The notes under the pieces: generated by a model | The model's input: only the letters and a program-made list of their open reading frames with translations | The model's database searches: none | Told to the model about the DNA's origin: nothing | Made by a program: the position numbers and the translations under genes | Shown: piece by piece, positions 19,618 through 29,440 of the stretch | How positions within the stretch are numbered: position 1 is the stretch's first letter | Layout: each line of letters begins with the position of its first letter | Origin: Gemmatimonadaceae bacterium | GTDB taxonomy: Bacteria; Gemmatimonadota; Gemmatimonadetes; Gemmatimonadales; Gemmatimonadaceae | DNA length: 64,000 bases | Direction: 5' to 3' | Assembly (NCBI GenBank): GCA_019752115.1 | Contig: JAIEMN010000024.1 | Coordinates: 62,001-126,000, forward strand

Positions 19618-22600
19618 TCGTAGAACCCGGCGCGTAGCTCGCCGCGTCCTGAAACGCCTCGACCGCCGGCGCGCGGAGCCGCACGCGCGCTCTGTCGAGC
19701 CCCATGGCCGCCCAATCGATCGTCAGCGTGACGGGCGCGTCAGTCTCGTGCCAGTTCCCCAAGGCGATCATCGCCTTCACCGGCCCGTCAGCGTTCGGCT
19801 TGGTCCACGTGGTGGCGAGAATCTCCGCGTCGCTGGTACGCACCGGATCACGCCCCGACCACCACCCGTGCATTGTGCTCTGCTGAATGCCGAACTGGTC
19901 CCACAGCGTCCAGATCGGCGCCGGATCGCCGCTCCAGGGGAGTCGCGCCGTCATGCCCATGGTAAGGCCGCGCCACGGATTGCCGCCCTTCTCGAGCATC
20001 TCGCCCATGAGCCCGAACGGAATGCCGCTGATCTCCACCAGCCAGTAGTCGGGCTTCGAGTCGTAGTCGAAGTACTCGCCGAACCAGAGCCGGTTGATGT
20101 ACGGGAAGTGCTCCAGGTAGAGATTGGCACTCGACGCGAAGCCATCGCGCGGGTTGTACTGATTGGCCGAGTGCAGATCGAGCAGGGCGCCGGGGTTCCC
20201 GCGGTCGAGCGTCTTGCGAATGCGCTTCATGGTCAGGCGATCGAACGCCACGTCATCCAGATAGAGGCCGTCGATGCCCTCATGCTTCACCAGCCAGTCG
20301 AGGCCTTCGATGTAAAAGTTGTGCCAGCGCGACACGCCACTGTTCACCACGGCGGCATCCTTGATGGCCGGCACATGCCAGGCCGCGATATAGTCGCTCC
20401 CCAGGTGCTCCTGCAGCCACGAGTAGCCGCCGCCGGGGCCGTGCGACAGCACCTCGTCGCCAAGGGAACGCAGCGCAAACAGCTCGGGCGAGTGGTTCGT
20501 GAGCTCCCGGACGGTGTAGTAGATCTTGGTCTTGAGCCCCTTCGCGTGCGCAGAGTCGATGTACGCCTTCATCTGGGCCGTTTCGATGAAGGGGTAATTG
20601 ATCCACGGGTTCACACGATTGGCGTGATGCACGTTGAGCGTGTTGGCGCCGCGCTTGGCCGCCGAGTCCACCGGCACGAAGGCGTGAAAGAAGCGGGTCG
20701 CCCACTGCCCCTGCACATCGAGCGGCTTGAAGGGCGTGACCATCAGGCGGAAGTCGAAGCGCAGCGAATCGCCGGCCGCCAGTGTGTGTGCGCCGCTGTA
20801 GCAGCGCACGAGCACCTGCCCCGCCCCGCTCGGCCCGATGTCACACCCGCCCTTGCCACCATTGGCCCAGGAGCGCGGCTCGATGAGCGGCTTGGAGAGA
20901 TAGAAGTTCGTGTTGAGCGGGCGAACGTAGTGCTCGTCCTTGAGCGTGAACTGCAAGCCAGCGTTCACATCGCCAATCCACGCGGCATCCTGATTCTTCT
21001 TGGCCACATCCCACGTCCAGTGGAACGTCGCCGGGCGATACCCACCCTTCTGGCCGAGCCCCATCATGTAGCGGGCGGCGGTCTCCTGCATGGGGATCTC
21101 GAGCGCCGCGTTCATGAGCGTCGTGGCGGTGGTCGCGCGGAGCGTCACCACGTATTCGGCGGTGCCATCGAACTCGAGCTGAGCGCGGGTATCGAGCGAG
21201 AGTGCGCCCGCTGTCCGCTTGGCACGCCACGCCACCGCGCCTGGCGCCTGCTTCGTGACGACCGGTGCGCTGCCACTCCACGTCACGGGCTTCCCGGCCG
21301 CATCCTGCATGGCAAGACGCACCGGCGCCGCCAGAATCTCGCGAGGGGCGGTGCCAATGCTGGTGTTGTTCGGACTGAAGTACGAACGGATCTGCGCCGG
21401 CAGTCCGTCCGCGCCAAAGGTGAAGTCGCGCCCAAGGAGCGACACCGTGCTCCCCTTGAGGGCCAGCGCGGTATAGGGCTTCGCCACGCTGTCATCGGCA
21501 GCCAGCTGCGAGTTGAGCCAGCGAAGCCGCGTCAGATCGGCCGGCTCGTCGTCGCCGTGCGCCACGGCCAGCGCGTTCGACACCTCGAGCGCGATGGGCA
21601 CAGTACGGGCGCCCTGCTTCGACGCAATGGTGACCTGCCCCTCGTAGCGCCCCGGCGCGGCCTTCGCCGGCACATCCACACCAAACCAGAGCGCCTGCAC
21701 CTTCCCCGCGGGGACGCGCAGGGTGCGCGTGAAGCGCTGCCCCGACCAATCGGTGCCTTCCAGATTGAACGCGGTGATGGCACTCGCCGGGATGACCTGC
21801 CCGGCCTTGGTCCGGAGCGGCGTGACGGTGTACCGCACCGAGTCCACCACGCCTCGCGCGGCCCAGAGACCGATCTGGAAGGGATAGAACCCCCCGCGCT
21901 TGGCCGTGCCCCGGAACGGCTGGAACGCGCCGCGCTCGGCCCACCGCTGGGGAATGTCATCGGCCATCCGAATCGAGAACGCCCGATCCTCGGCGAACAG
22001 CAGATACGGCGCCCCGGTGTGCTTCGCGAGCAGCGCGTCGGTCTCGGCGCGCGTCGCGATGTACTCCATGGCCGTGAACGCCGTGAAGGTGTTGATGGCA
22101 TCGAAACCGGTCACCGTGGCGACCGGCAACGACGCCACGGCACCGATACGTGACAACCAGAGCGGATCCGCCGTTTCCTCCACGGTGCGATAGGTGATCT
22201 TGGGATAGTTCGACTTGAACGTGCCCGTGTACGGCAGGTAGTAGGCGTAGTACGTGCCGGCCGTTGGCGCCTGGAACACGAGCTCGCCCACTTCGCGGGT
22301 GATGGCGACGCGCTTCACGTTGCTGATGCGCCGGGCGGCGGCGCCCTCGCCGGTCATGATCACCACGTTCACCTGCTCCGGCGTCTGATCGCGGCGCCGC
22401 CACGGGATGCGCACCACCACGGCGTCGTGCGGCGCATCGACCCGCAGCACCGCGCGATGATTGCCCAACGAATCGGCTTCCCAGCTCCCCGTGCCGTAGC
22501 GGAGCGAGTCGGCCGTCGCCGCCGTCGGCGCCGCTGGGCGGGGCGGTGCCGGCCGCCGGGCGATGACAGCGGCGAGCGAGTCTTCGAGCGATTCATCCAC

Positions 22601-25381
22601 ATCCGCGGCGTACGGCTTACCGGCCCCGAGCCGCTCCGGCCACTCGCGGGCGTTGGCCACCGCCTTGCTCGCGTCTTCCCAACGCGCCTGCGCGATGGCC
22701 TCGCGCGCCAGCCCGATCTGTGCGTCGTGGTACACCCCGCGGGCATCCTTCGCGCCTTCGGCGGGGAGGATCACCAGCGTATCGAGAATGCGCGCCGCCG
22801 CTGCAAACTGCCCAGCCGCGACGTGGGCCTTCGCGCGCAGCAGCGCCAGCGTTTCGTTGCGCGGGAAGCGGGCGGTGGCCCGTTCGCCGAGCGACACGGC
22901 CGAAAGGGCATCCCCCTCGGCGAGCGCGCGCTCGAGGAGCAGCCGTGCGTAGCGCCACTCGGCGCTGTCGAGCTGCGCGGCGCGTGTGAGGTCCAGGCGC
23001 GCCTGCCACGCCGGCCGGTTGGGGAGCGCCGCCCGCGCCGCATAAAACGGCGCAAAATCCGGCGTATTGCCAAGCGCGGTGAAAAGCGAGTCGGCCTGTC
23101 GCGGCCGCCCGAGCGCCCACTGCGTGAGCGCCAGGTAGTACGCGGGCTTCCAGGAGCCACCGCGCCTGGCCGCGGCTTGTAGCGCCGGCACCAGATCGGC
23201 CCGGAAAGGGAACACGCGCACCGGCGACAGGCCATTCGCGCGGCTCGTGAGCGTCGCGGCATCGCCCGGTTGCAGCGCGCTCAGCCAATACAGCGCCTCG
23301 GGCTGATCGCCGATCGCCCGCAGCACGCGCGTGCCGGCGGCGAGGTCGCCGGCCGCGAGGTACCAGCCCGCCAACTCGAGCAGCGTCTGCTCGGGAAGTT
23401 CGCTGCGCACACCCTTCACCAACTGTGCGTCGGCGTCGGGGGCCTGCAGCGCCAGCGCATGTTCAAAGCGTGCAGAGTGACTGAGCGGGTCTGTCCGATC
23501 GAGCCGCGCGAGATAGGCGTCGCGCGCGGCCGCGTCACCAGCGCGGCGGGCGAGCGCCACACCGAGCGCCAACGCGTCGGCATGGGCGGCGTCTCCCGTC
23601 AGGACCTTCTCGACATACTCACGAGCCGACCGCAGCGCGCCGGTGGTGGCGTGCAACCGCGCTAGTGCCAACCACGCGGCAGCCTTGTACTCCGCACTCT
23701 GCGACGCCACTTCGAAGCCATCGCGCGCATCGGCGGTGCGACCGAGCGCCTGGCTGGCGAGGCCGTACCCATAGTTGGCAACGGGATCGTAGGTGTCCAC
23801 CGCCAGGGCGCGCTTGGCAAAGCCGATCGCCTCGGCATACTCCCCGCTGCGCACGGCCAGCTGCGCGCGATCGGCGAGCGCCGGCAGGTACGTGGCGTCG
23901 AGCACCAGGGCACTGTCCAGCTGCGCGCGCGCATTCGCGTACTCCCGCTGGCGCATCCACTCCTTGCCTTGCAGCCAGTGACCGTAGGCGCTGCCCCAGT
24001 TGAAGGGCGGGCTGTCGAGCGGGCGCGCGAGATCGTCGGCGCTGGCGTTCGCGCGCCAGGTGAGCAGATCGTCGCCCAGCGTGATCACCACGCTGTCCCC
24101 TGCCGCGCCCTTAAGCGCGATGGTGTCTACCGCCAGGGCCAGCGGCGCGCGCTGCACGAAGCGTGTGGCCACGCGGCGGCCGTTGGCCGTCACACGCAGC
24201 GTATCGGCGACCGCCACGACCGGCTGCAGTGTGACCACGAGGCGGTCGCCGAGCGGCGTCACGTTAAGCGCGCCCACGCGACTGGCGCTCACGACGCCCT
24301 TGGTGCCGACCACCGGAAACCATGTCTCCGTCCACCGGTCCACGGTGCCGGGGGCGAAGCCGCGATGCTTGAACGGGGTAAACGTGCTCGCTTCCGCGCT
24401 CTGATTGAACAGCCGCCCGCTCTGCACCTCGGCGTACTGCCCGTCGCTATCGGTGAGCAACTGCTCCCAGATCATCCCCTGCCGCGAGAGCCCCCAGATC
24501 CAGAGCTTCTTCCCCAGCTTTTCGTCGCGCGCCGACGCGCGGATCATGCCGAAGTCGAGGTCGTGCCAATAGGCGCCGAAGTACTCGCTTCCGCGCCCGA
24601 ACACATGGTACGACTTGTAGCCGCCAAAGTTGTTGTGGTCGTACCAGGAGATGTCGCGCCCCTGCGCATTGATGGGCCACGGGCCGTGTTCACCAGCATG
24701 CCCCAGATAGCTCGTGCCCGGATAGAGAAACTGGAGCTTCCCCTGCACCGGCACGGCGGCGTTCATCCACGAGTAGTACGGCTGCTCGAGGGGCGAACTG
24801 TTCACCCAGGTGCTGCTGGTCGTGAAGGCCGCATCGTTCGCGCCCAGGCGCACTTCAAGGCGCCACGGGGTGCGCGTCAGCAGATCGAGCGCGCCAATGA
24901 TGCAGGACACGCTGCCGTCGGCATTCGTGCGGGTCACGTAATCCACCGGCGTGGACACGTTGGGCGTGTGCCCGATGATGCCGTAGTTGGCCTCGATGCC
25001 ACCACTCGTCCACGGCCCGCGCATGGCGATGTCGCGGAATTTCACCACGCGGTTGTTGTAGATGAACGAGCGCCCCGTGCGCTTCTCCACCGCGCTCCAG
25101 ATCTTGCCACCGATCTCGGGGAGGATCTCCACCCGCAGATACGCGTTCTCGAGCGTCACCACATTCCAGTCCCGCGGCGTGCTCGCCTTGGCAAAGCCGT
25201 CGAACCGGAAGTAGGGATAGATGCGCCCCACGACCGGAATCGGATTGGGGTCGCTGAACGGATACGTGGGAAAGGGGCGGCGCGCTTCGCGGACGGTGGC
25301 CGCGGGCGGGAGGGCGCTGGCGGCGGTCGAGACGGCCAGCAAGAGCGCGGCCGGCAGCAGGGCGAATCGGGTGGCAGGCAT
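19568..25381 (-). CDS. Giant exported DUF5107-TPR-glycoside-hydrolase-like protein
   Basis: A single uninterrupted 1937-residue frame with a signal peptide (about 1-24). Residues of about 40-420 match DUF5107: PFPTYPFSDPNP, LPEIGGKIWSAVEK and HTPNVSTPVDYVT. Residues of about 480-900 are Ala/Leu-rich TPR repeats such as YLPALADRAQLAVRSGEYAEA. Residues of about 1000-1937 form beta-sandwich and TIM-barrel-like regions resembling the GH123/DUF6067-type glycosidase-like proteins; EGIDGLYLDD (D1709, D1710) and LDLHSANQYN are candidate active-site stretches. It probably acts on a glycan in the periplasm or outside the cell. No sugar-uptake genes adjoin it. The enzyme activity is inferred. Confidence 0.78.
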   Translation of the reverse strand: MPATRFALLPAALLLAVSTAASALPPAATVREARRPFPTYPFSDPNPIPVVGRIYPYFRFDGFAKASTPRDWNVVTLENAYLRVEILPEIGGKIWSAVEKRTGRSFIYNNRVVKFRDIAMRGPWTSGGIEANYGIIGHTPNVSTPVDYVTRTNADGSVSCIIGALDLLTRTPWRLEVRLGANDAAFTTSSTWVNSSPLEQPYYSWMNAAVPVQGKLQFLYPGTSYLGHAGEHGPWPINAQGRDISWYDHNNFGGYKSYHVFGRGSEYFGAYWHDLDFGMIRASARDEKLGKKLWIWGLSRQGMIWEQLLTDSDGQYAEVQSGRLFNQSAEASTFTPFKHRGFAPGTVDRWTETWFPVVGTKGVVSASRVGALNVTPLGDRLVVTLQPVVAVADTLRVTANGRRVATRFVQRAPLALAVDTIALKGAAGDSVVITLGDDLLTWRANASADDLARPLDSPPFNWGSAYGHWLQGKEWMRQREYANARAQLDSALVLDATYLPALADRAQLAVRSGEYAEAIGFAKRALAVDTYDPVANYGYGLASQALGRTADARDGFEVASQSAEYKAAAWLALARLHATTGALRSAREYVEKVLTGDAAHADALALGVALARRAGDAAARDAYLARLDRTDPLSHSARFEHALALQAPDADAQLVKGVRSELPEQTLLELAGWYLAAGDLAAGTRVLRAIGDQPEALYWLSALQPGDAATLTSRANGLSPVRVFPFRADLVPALQAAARRGGSWKPAYYLALTQWALGRPRQADSLFTALGNTPDFAPFYAARAALPNRPAWQARLDLTRAAQLDSAEWRYARLLLERALAEGDALSAVSLGERATARFPRNETLALLRAKAHVAAGQFAAAARILDTLVILPAEGAKDARGVYHDAQIGLAREAIAQARWEDASKAVANAREWPERLGAGKPYAADVDESLEDSLAAVIARRPAPPRPAAPTAATADSLRYGTGSWEADSLGNHRAVLRVDAPHDAVVVRIPWRRRDQTPEQVNVVIMTGEGAAARRISNVKRVAITREVGELVFQAPTAGTYYAYYLPYTGTFKSNYPKITYRTVEETADPLWLSRIGAVASLPVATVTGFDAINTFTAFTAMEYIATRAETDALLAKHTGAPYLLFAEDRAFSIRMADDIPQRWAERGAFQPFRGTAKRGGFYPFQIGLWAARGVVDSVRYTVTPLRTKAGQVIPASAITAFNLEGTDWSGQRFTRTLRVPAGKVQALWFGVDVPAKAAPGRYEGQVTIASKQGARTVPIALEVSNALAVAHGDDEPADLTRLRWLNSQLAADDSVAKPYTALALKGSTVSLLGRDFTFGADGLPAQIRSYFSPNNTSIGTAPREILAAPVRLAMQDAAGKPVTWSGSAPVVTKQAPGAVAWRAKRTAGALSLDTRAQLEFDGTAEYVVTLRATTATTLMNAALEIPMQETAARYMMGLGQKGGYRPATFHWTWDVAKKNQDAAWIGDVNAGLQFTLKDEHYVRPLNTNFYLSKPLIEPRSWANGGKGGCDIGPSGAGQVLVRCYSGAHTLAAGDSLRFDFRLMVTPFKPLDVQGQWATRFFHAFVPVDSAAKRGANTLNVHHANRVNPWINYPFIETAQMKAYIDSAHAKGLKTKIYYTVRELTNHSPELFALRSLGDEVLSHGPGGGYSWLQEHLGSDYIAAWHVPAIKDAAVVNSGVSRWHNFYIEGLDWLVKHEGIDGLYLDDVAFDRLTMKRIRKTLDRGNPGALLDLHSANQYNPRDGFASSANLYLEHFPYINRLWFGEYFDYDSKPDYWLVEISGIPFGLMGEMLEKGGNPWRGLTMGMTARLPWSGDPAPIWTLWDQFGIQQSTMHGWWSGRDPVRTSDAEILATTWTKPNADGPVKAMIALGNWHETDAPVTLTIDWAAMGLDRARVRLRAPAVEAFQDAASYAPGSTITVPGKKGLVLLVEQR

Positions 25382-25434
25382 GGGGAAACGTTACGTCCCA
25401 ACCCGCCCCGCTGCACGGCGGCGCGCCACGCGCG

Positions 25435-25947
25435 CTACATCTTGGGCGCGATGTCCGTGTTGTTGATGTCGCGGACGATCTTCCAGCTGCCGTCGGCCTG
25501 CTTCTTCCAGACGGTCAGGTACTTCACCGTGTCGGTCGCCAGCGTGCCGCCCTTCGGGCCGCTGTCATAGGTCATCGTGCCCGTCTCAACGGCCATGTCG
25601 CCGCTCACCATCACGTCGGTCGTCGCGGCGTTGAAGTTCTTCATGTCCATGGCGCCGAACATGCCCTTCATCCCGGCCTCGATTTCGGCCTTGCCCTTCA
25701 TGGCCTTCATCCCGGGCATCATCACGATCGCATCATCGGCGTAATTCACAACCATGCCGTCGGGCTTGCCGGCGTTGAACGACTCCATCCCCTGCTTGTT
25801 GGCGGCGTCGATGGCCGCTCGGACCGCGCCCGGATCGGTGGCAGCCGGGGGCGGGGCCGCCGTGCTCTCGCCTCCGCTCTTCGCTTCGCCGCCCGCGCAG
25901 GCGGTCAGCATGGCCACTGCACTGATCAATCGCAGCTGTCGGATCAT
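25435..25947 (-). CDS. SnoaL/DUF4440-like lipoprotein
   Basis: A 170-residue lipoprotein (lipobox LTAC, C17) with a Gly/Ala/Pro linker to about residue 45. One NTF2-like domain follows. The ending LTVWKKQADGSWKIVRDINN is a typical SnoaL/DUF4440 terminal strand pair. ATG 25947 is chosen because GGAG sits nine bases upstream; ATG 25962 lacks a site. It is the same strand as the giant downstream gene, with a 53-base gap. The ligand or activity is unknown; proteins of this group are often annotated as ketosteroid-isomerase-like. Confidence 0.78.
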   Translation of the reverse strand: MIRQLRLISAVAMLTACAGGEAKSGGESTAAPPPAATDPGAVRAAIDAANKQGMESFNAGKPDGMVVNYADDAIVMMPGMKAMKGKAEIEAGMKGMFGAMDMKNFNAATTDVMVSGDMAVETGTMTYDSGPKGGTLATDTVKYLTVWKKQADGSWKIVRDINNTDIAPKM

Positions 25948-26094
25948 GAACACGTGCTCCATGGGAGGGTGAGACGGGGGGACCGCCCCGCCGCGGGAAG
26001 GACCAACCCGGGAGACGCTACGTCCCGCGCCGACAAACGGCTACCAAGCTGGGCGATGGCTCGCGGCGGCCTCTCCAGACCGCGCGGTTCCGCG

Positions 26095-26100
26095 TATAGA
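26095..26100 (+). promoter_or_regulatory. Candidate -10 box of tRNA-Leu
   Basis: TATAGA lies 11 bases before the first base of the mature tRNA, and the surrounding bases are locally AT-rich in an otherwise GC-rich region. No convincing -35 hexamer is seen at 17 bp spacing. Confidence 0.35.
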
Positions 26101-26111
26101 TTTTCCGGTCT

Positions 26112-26193
26112 GCGGACGTGGCGAAATTGGTAGACGCACCAGCCTTAGGAGCTGGCGGGGCAACCCATCCCGGTTCGAGTCCGGGCGTTCGCA
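26112..26193 (+). tRNA. tRNA-Leu (anticodon TAG)
   Basis: An 82-base class II tRNA. The acceptor GCGGACG pairs with CGTTCGC (one G-T wobble), and the discriminator is A26193. The D-loop contains AAATTGGTAGACGCA. The anticodon stem CCAGC/GCTGG encloses loop CTTAGGA with anticodon TAG at 26146-26148, which reads CTA and other CTN leucine codons. A long variable arm precedes the T-arm with GGTTCGAGTCC. CCA is not encoded. It ends 8 bases before the stop of the convergent acyltransferase gene. Confidence 0.95.
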
Positions 26194-26201
26194 TTGCAGC
26201 G

Positions 26202-26939
26202 CTACCGACCGCCGTGCCCCGTGGCGAGCACGGACAGCGACGGAGCACCGGTCGGGTCCAGCGTGCCCGGTCGCTCGCCGCGAAGGGCGCTGCCGCCGGT
26301 CATGCTGGCGATGGCCTGACGCGCGCGGTGGGTCAGCAGCTTCCGACAGGGACCCACGGCCAACGGCGTGCCGACGTGAATCGTCACCCGCGCGTCCCGC
26401 AACGCGACCACCCGCGGGACATTGGCCAGCAACGTCTCCTCGCCAATCCAGCAGAGGGCACCGGCATCGGTGGAGCGCGTCCGCCCGGTCACGGCGATCG
26501 GCACCACCGGCACCCGCGCCTGCACCGCCGCCTCGACCAGCGCCGACTTGAAGGGCAGCAGTGCGGTGCCATCACCGGTGGTGCCTTCGGGAAAGAGCAG
26601 CACGCGACGCCCCGCACGGAGCGCGGCGGTCACCGCGGGAATCGCGCGCAGCAGATCGCGCTTCCGGGTGCGATCGATGAAGATCACGCCTACGCGCCGA
26701 GCCGCCCAGCCGATGATCGGCCACCCGGCCACCTCTCGCTTGGCGATGAACGCACAATCCACGTGCGCCAGCAGCGACACGATATCGATCCAACCGAAGT
26801 GATTGGCGATCAGCAGCCCCGCCGGCACCGGCCCGGCCGCGCGAACGCCAGTGCGCACGCCAACCGCGCGCAACACCACGCGGCAGCTCGCCCGGACGAG
26901 CATCCGGGAGAGTGACGCCGTCGAGGGTCCCGTGGCCAT
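26202..26939 (-). CDS. 1-acyl-glycerol-3-phosphate / lyso-ornithine lipid acyltransferase (PlsC/OlsA-like)
   Basis: A 245-residue PlsC-family acyltransferase. The catalytic HX4D motif appears as NHFGWID near residue 46 and the glycerophosphate-type motif as FPEGTTGDG near residue 117. ATG 26939 lies 7 bases after the stop of an OlsB-like N-acyltransferase. That pairing is the classic olsB-olsA arrangement, where OlsB makes lyso-ornithine lipid and OlsA adds the second acyl chain. By motif alone the protein could equally be a PlsC that makes phosphatidate; the neighbour favours OlsA. It is convergent with tRNA-Leu. Confidence 0.8.
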   Translation of the reverse strand: MATGPSTASLSRMLVRASCRVVLRAVGVRTGVRAAGPVPAGLLIANHFGWIDIVSLLAHVDCAFIAKREVAGWPIIGWAARRVGVIFIDRTRKRDLLRAIPAVTAALRAGRRVLLFPEGTTGDGTALLPFKSALVEAAVQARVPVVPIAVTGRTRSTDAGALCWIGEETLLANVPRVVALRDARVTIHVGTPLAVGPCRKLLTHRARQAIASMTGGSALRGERPGTLDPTGAPSLSVLATGHGGR

Positions 26940-26946
26940 GGCGACG

Positions 26947-27828
26947 TTACCCGAACAAGGTCTTGGCCGCCCGCGCCGGCATCTCGTCGATATCCAGCAA
27001 CACGAGGAAATCGGTCGTGCCGAACTCCCGATCGAAGGCCGGCGCGCCACACACGCGTGCGCCGAGCGAGAGATAGCCGTCGAACAGCGACGGCAGGGAC
27101 GCCGTGAGCGCGGTGGCGTCGATCAGCGGACGGGTGCGTCCATCGTCCGCCAGCGCACGCACCGCCGGTCGCGGCCGCACCAGAATACGATCGTGCAGCA
27201 CCTGCCGCGCATGCAGCACGCGCCACGTGTCCTGCGCCACCCGATCATCGACACCCTGAATGGAGCAGCAGCCAAACAGGAAGCGCTTGGAGTTCCAGCT
27301 CAGGTATCGGGCCAGTCCACGCCACAGCAGATGCAGCACGCGCCCCGACCGATGCTGCGGATCCACCGCGGCGCGACCGATCTCCACGGCCTGCTGCAGC
27401 ACCGACGCCGGCATGGCGCCCAGTTCGAACAAGGTGGCGCTGTAGAAGCCAAAGCGCGTGGCTGCCATGACGGCCGTCTGCAGGCGATACGTCCCGACCA
27501 CGGCGCCCGACTCACGATGCACGATCATCAGGTGGTGGAACCACGGATCACGGGCGTCCTCGTCGCGCCGCTCCCCGGGTTCATCGACCGACGCCGACGT
27601 CCCGTTCCCGAGCTCCTCCGTGAACACCCGATACCGCAGGCGCTGCACCGCATGCAGATCGGCGCGGGTCCAGGCATACCGCAGGTCGTACGAGCCGGCC
27701 TGCACCACACCCGGGGGAATGCGGTCGGGGTGATGCGGAAACACCTCGGCATCGACCGCCGCGGCAGTGCTCGCGGCAGGCGCCGGCAGGAACGGGGTGT
27801 TGGACTCATCAAATGATCGAGCGAGCAT
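26947..27828 (-). CDS. GNAT/hemolysin-like N-acyltransferase, putative ornithine lipid synthase OlsB
   Basis: A 293-residue acyltransferase of the OlsB/hemolysin-like family, which moves a 3-hydroxyacyl group from ACP to the alpha-amino group of ornithine. The core begins at LRYAWTRADLHAVQRLRYRVF (in two parts near residues 65-85) and includes GAVVGTYRL and EIGRAAVDPQHRSGRVL, a typical acyl-donor loop. ATG 27828 is strongly supported by AGGAG six bases upstream; the open frame continues upstream but without a site. With the downstream PlsC-like gene it forms a likely ornithine-lipid operon. Confidence 0.78.
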   Translation of the reverse strand: MLARSFDESNTPFLPAPAASTAAAVDAEVFPHHPDRIPPGVVQAGSYDLRYAWTRADLHAVQRLRYRVFTEELGNGTSASVDEPGERRDEDARDPWFHHLMIVHRESGAVVGTYRLQTAVMAATRFGFYSATLFELGAMPASVLQQAVEIGRAAVDPQHRSGRVLHLLWRGLARYLSWNSKRFLFGCCSIQGVDDRVAQDTWRVLHARQVLHDRILVRPRPAVRALADDGRTRPLIDATALTASLPSLFDGYLSLGARVCGAPAFDREFGTTDFLVLLDIDEMPARAAKTLFG

Positions 27829-28044
27829 GGCGATCTCCTGAACAGTCGGGTGACGCCCGGTGGCTCTTCCGGACGGCAGATGCTCGCTCGCGCCAGTGAC
27901 GATTGCATTGCAACCACGTATCGGCGCGGTCACCATTGCGCTGTCACGCAACTGTGGCAATCCCGTCGCCGGCCTGCGACCGGATCATCGGCGTCTCGTC
28001 ACCGGCCGGGCCGACCGTACGCGATGCGAATGCCTCCACACGGC

Positions 28045-28060
28045 GCGACCGCGGGGTCGC
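28045..28060 (+). promoter_or_regulatory. Small hairpin directly before the ugd start
   Basis: GCGACC at 28045-28050 pairs with GGTCGC at 28055-28060, one base before ATG 28062. It covers the place where a ribosome-binding site should be, and no Shine-Dalgarno sequence is visible. It might dampen translation. The 233-base divergent region also has TTGCATTGCAA at 27903-27913, a short interrupted palindrome that could be an operator. Confidence 0.3.
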
Positions 28061-28061
28061 C

Positions 28062-29366
28062 ATGAAGATCGCCATGATTGGCACCGGCTATGTCGGCCTC
28101 GTCTCCGGTGCCTGCTTCGCCGAGTTCGGCGTACACGTCACCTGCGTCGATGTGGACCAGGAGAAGATCGCGCGTCTCGATCGGGGCGAGATCCCGATCT
28201 ATGAACCCGGCCTGGAGGCGCTCGTGGCCCGTGGCACCAAGGCCGGGCGACTGCGCTTCACCACCGATCTGCCGTCTGCCGTGGCCGGCGCCGATGCCGT
28301 CTTTCTTGCGGTCGGCACACCGAGTCGGCGCGGCGACGGGCATGCCGACCTGCGATTCGTCGAAGCCGCCGCCGAAGCCGTCGCGCGCGCCGTGACGGAC
28401 TACACCGTGGTGGTGAACAAGAGCACGGTGCCGGTGGGCACCGCACGGCGCGTTGCCGAGTTGCTCGCCGCCACCAATCCCGCCGCGTCCTTCGACGTGG
28501 CGTCGAATCCGGAGTTCCTGCGCGAGGGATCGGCAATCGGCGACTTCATGCGACCGGATCGCGTGATCATCGGATGTGAATCCGAGCGGGCACGCGCCGT
28601 GCTGCGTGAACTGTACCGACCGTTGTACCTGCTCGAGACCCCCATCGTGATGACCTCGCTGGAAACGGCGGAGCTGACGAAGTACGCCGCCAACGCCTTT
28701 CTCGCGACCAAGATCACGTTCATCAACGAGATCGCCGATCTGTGCGAGAAGCTCGGCGCCGACGTGCAGGATGTCGCGACGGGGATGGGGCTCGACGGAC
28801 GCATCGGCAAGAAGTTTCTCCACGCCGGTCCCGGGTATGGCGGGTCCTGCTTCCCCAAGGACACCCTCGCGCTCGCCCGCACCGCGCAGGATGCAGGGTC
28901 GCCCGTACGGCTCGTCGAAACGGTCGTCCAGATCAATGAACGACGGAAGGGCGCCATGGCCGGGCGGGTGATCGCCGCCTGCGGCGGATCCGTCCGCGGC
29001 AAGACCATTGGCGTCCTGGGGGTGACGTTCAAGCCGAACACCGACGACACCCGCGACGCGCCCAGCCTGTCGCTGATCCCGGCGCTCCAGGACGCTGGGG
29101 CGACCGTTCAGGCGTACGACCCGGTGGCGCAGCACGAGGCGATCCGTGTCCTCCCGGACGTCCGGTGGTGCCCGAGTCCGTACGAGGCCGCGAGGGGCGC
29201 GTCGTGCGTGGTGCTCGTGACGGAATGGAACGAGTTTCGCGCGCTCGACCTGCAGGCGTTGGGCGACGCCATGGTGCAGCGCGTGTTCCTGGACCTGCGG
29301 AACGTCTACACGCCGGACACGGTCCGCGCGCATGGTTTCCGCTACGCCAGCATCGGTCGCCCGTAG
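28062..29366 (+). CDS. ugd: UDP-glucose 6-dehydrogenase
   Basis: A 434-residue NAD-dependent enzyme that oxidises UDP-glucose to UDP-glucuronate in the cytoplasm. It has the N-terminal Rossmann motif GTGYVGLVSGA, KSTVPVGT near residue 125, the NPEFLREG stretch, and the catalytic cysteine C263 in GPGYGGSCFPKD. The C-terminal domain has GVTFKPNTDDTRDAPS. All family residues are intact. ATG 28062 is chosen because MKIAMIGTGYVG is the standard start. UDP-glucuronate could feed surface glycans or glucuronosyl-diacylglycerol made by one of the glycosyltransferases at 10985-19617; this link is inference. Confidence 0.96.
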   Translation: MKIAMIGTGYVGLVSGACFAEFGVHVTCVDVDQEKIARLDRGEIPIYEPGLEALVARGTKAGRLRFTTDLPSAVAGADAVFLAVGTPSRRGDGHADLRFVEAAAEAVARAVTDYTVVVNKSTVPVGTARRVAELLAATNPAASFDVASNPEFLREGSAIGDFMRPDRVIIGCESERARAVLRELYRPLYLLETPIVMTSLETAELTKYAANAFLATKITFINEIADLCEKLGADVQDVATGMGLDGRIGKKFLHAGPGYGGSCFPKDTLALARTAQDAGSPVRLVETVVQINERRKGAMAGRVIAACGGSVRGKTIGVLGVTFKPNTDDTRDAPSLSLIPALQDAGATVQAYDPVAQHEAIRVLPDVRWCPSPYEAARGASCVVLVTEWNEFRALDLQALGDAMVQRVFLDLRNVYTPDTVRAHGFRYASIGRP

Positions 29367-29440
29367 CGAGGCGCGACTGGCCGCCACGATGGTCGGGGGG
29401 TAGCGTAGGGAGACTCGGAACGCCTCCCCGCGACTCGCCC

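Noticed and set aside
19538-22153. 871-codon plus-strand frame opposite the DUF5107 giant
   Set aside because: Arg/His/Gly-rich shadow frame with no domain; the opposite strand has recognisable glycosidase-like sequence.
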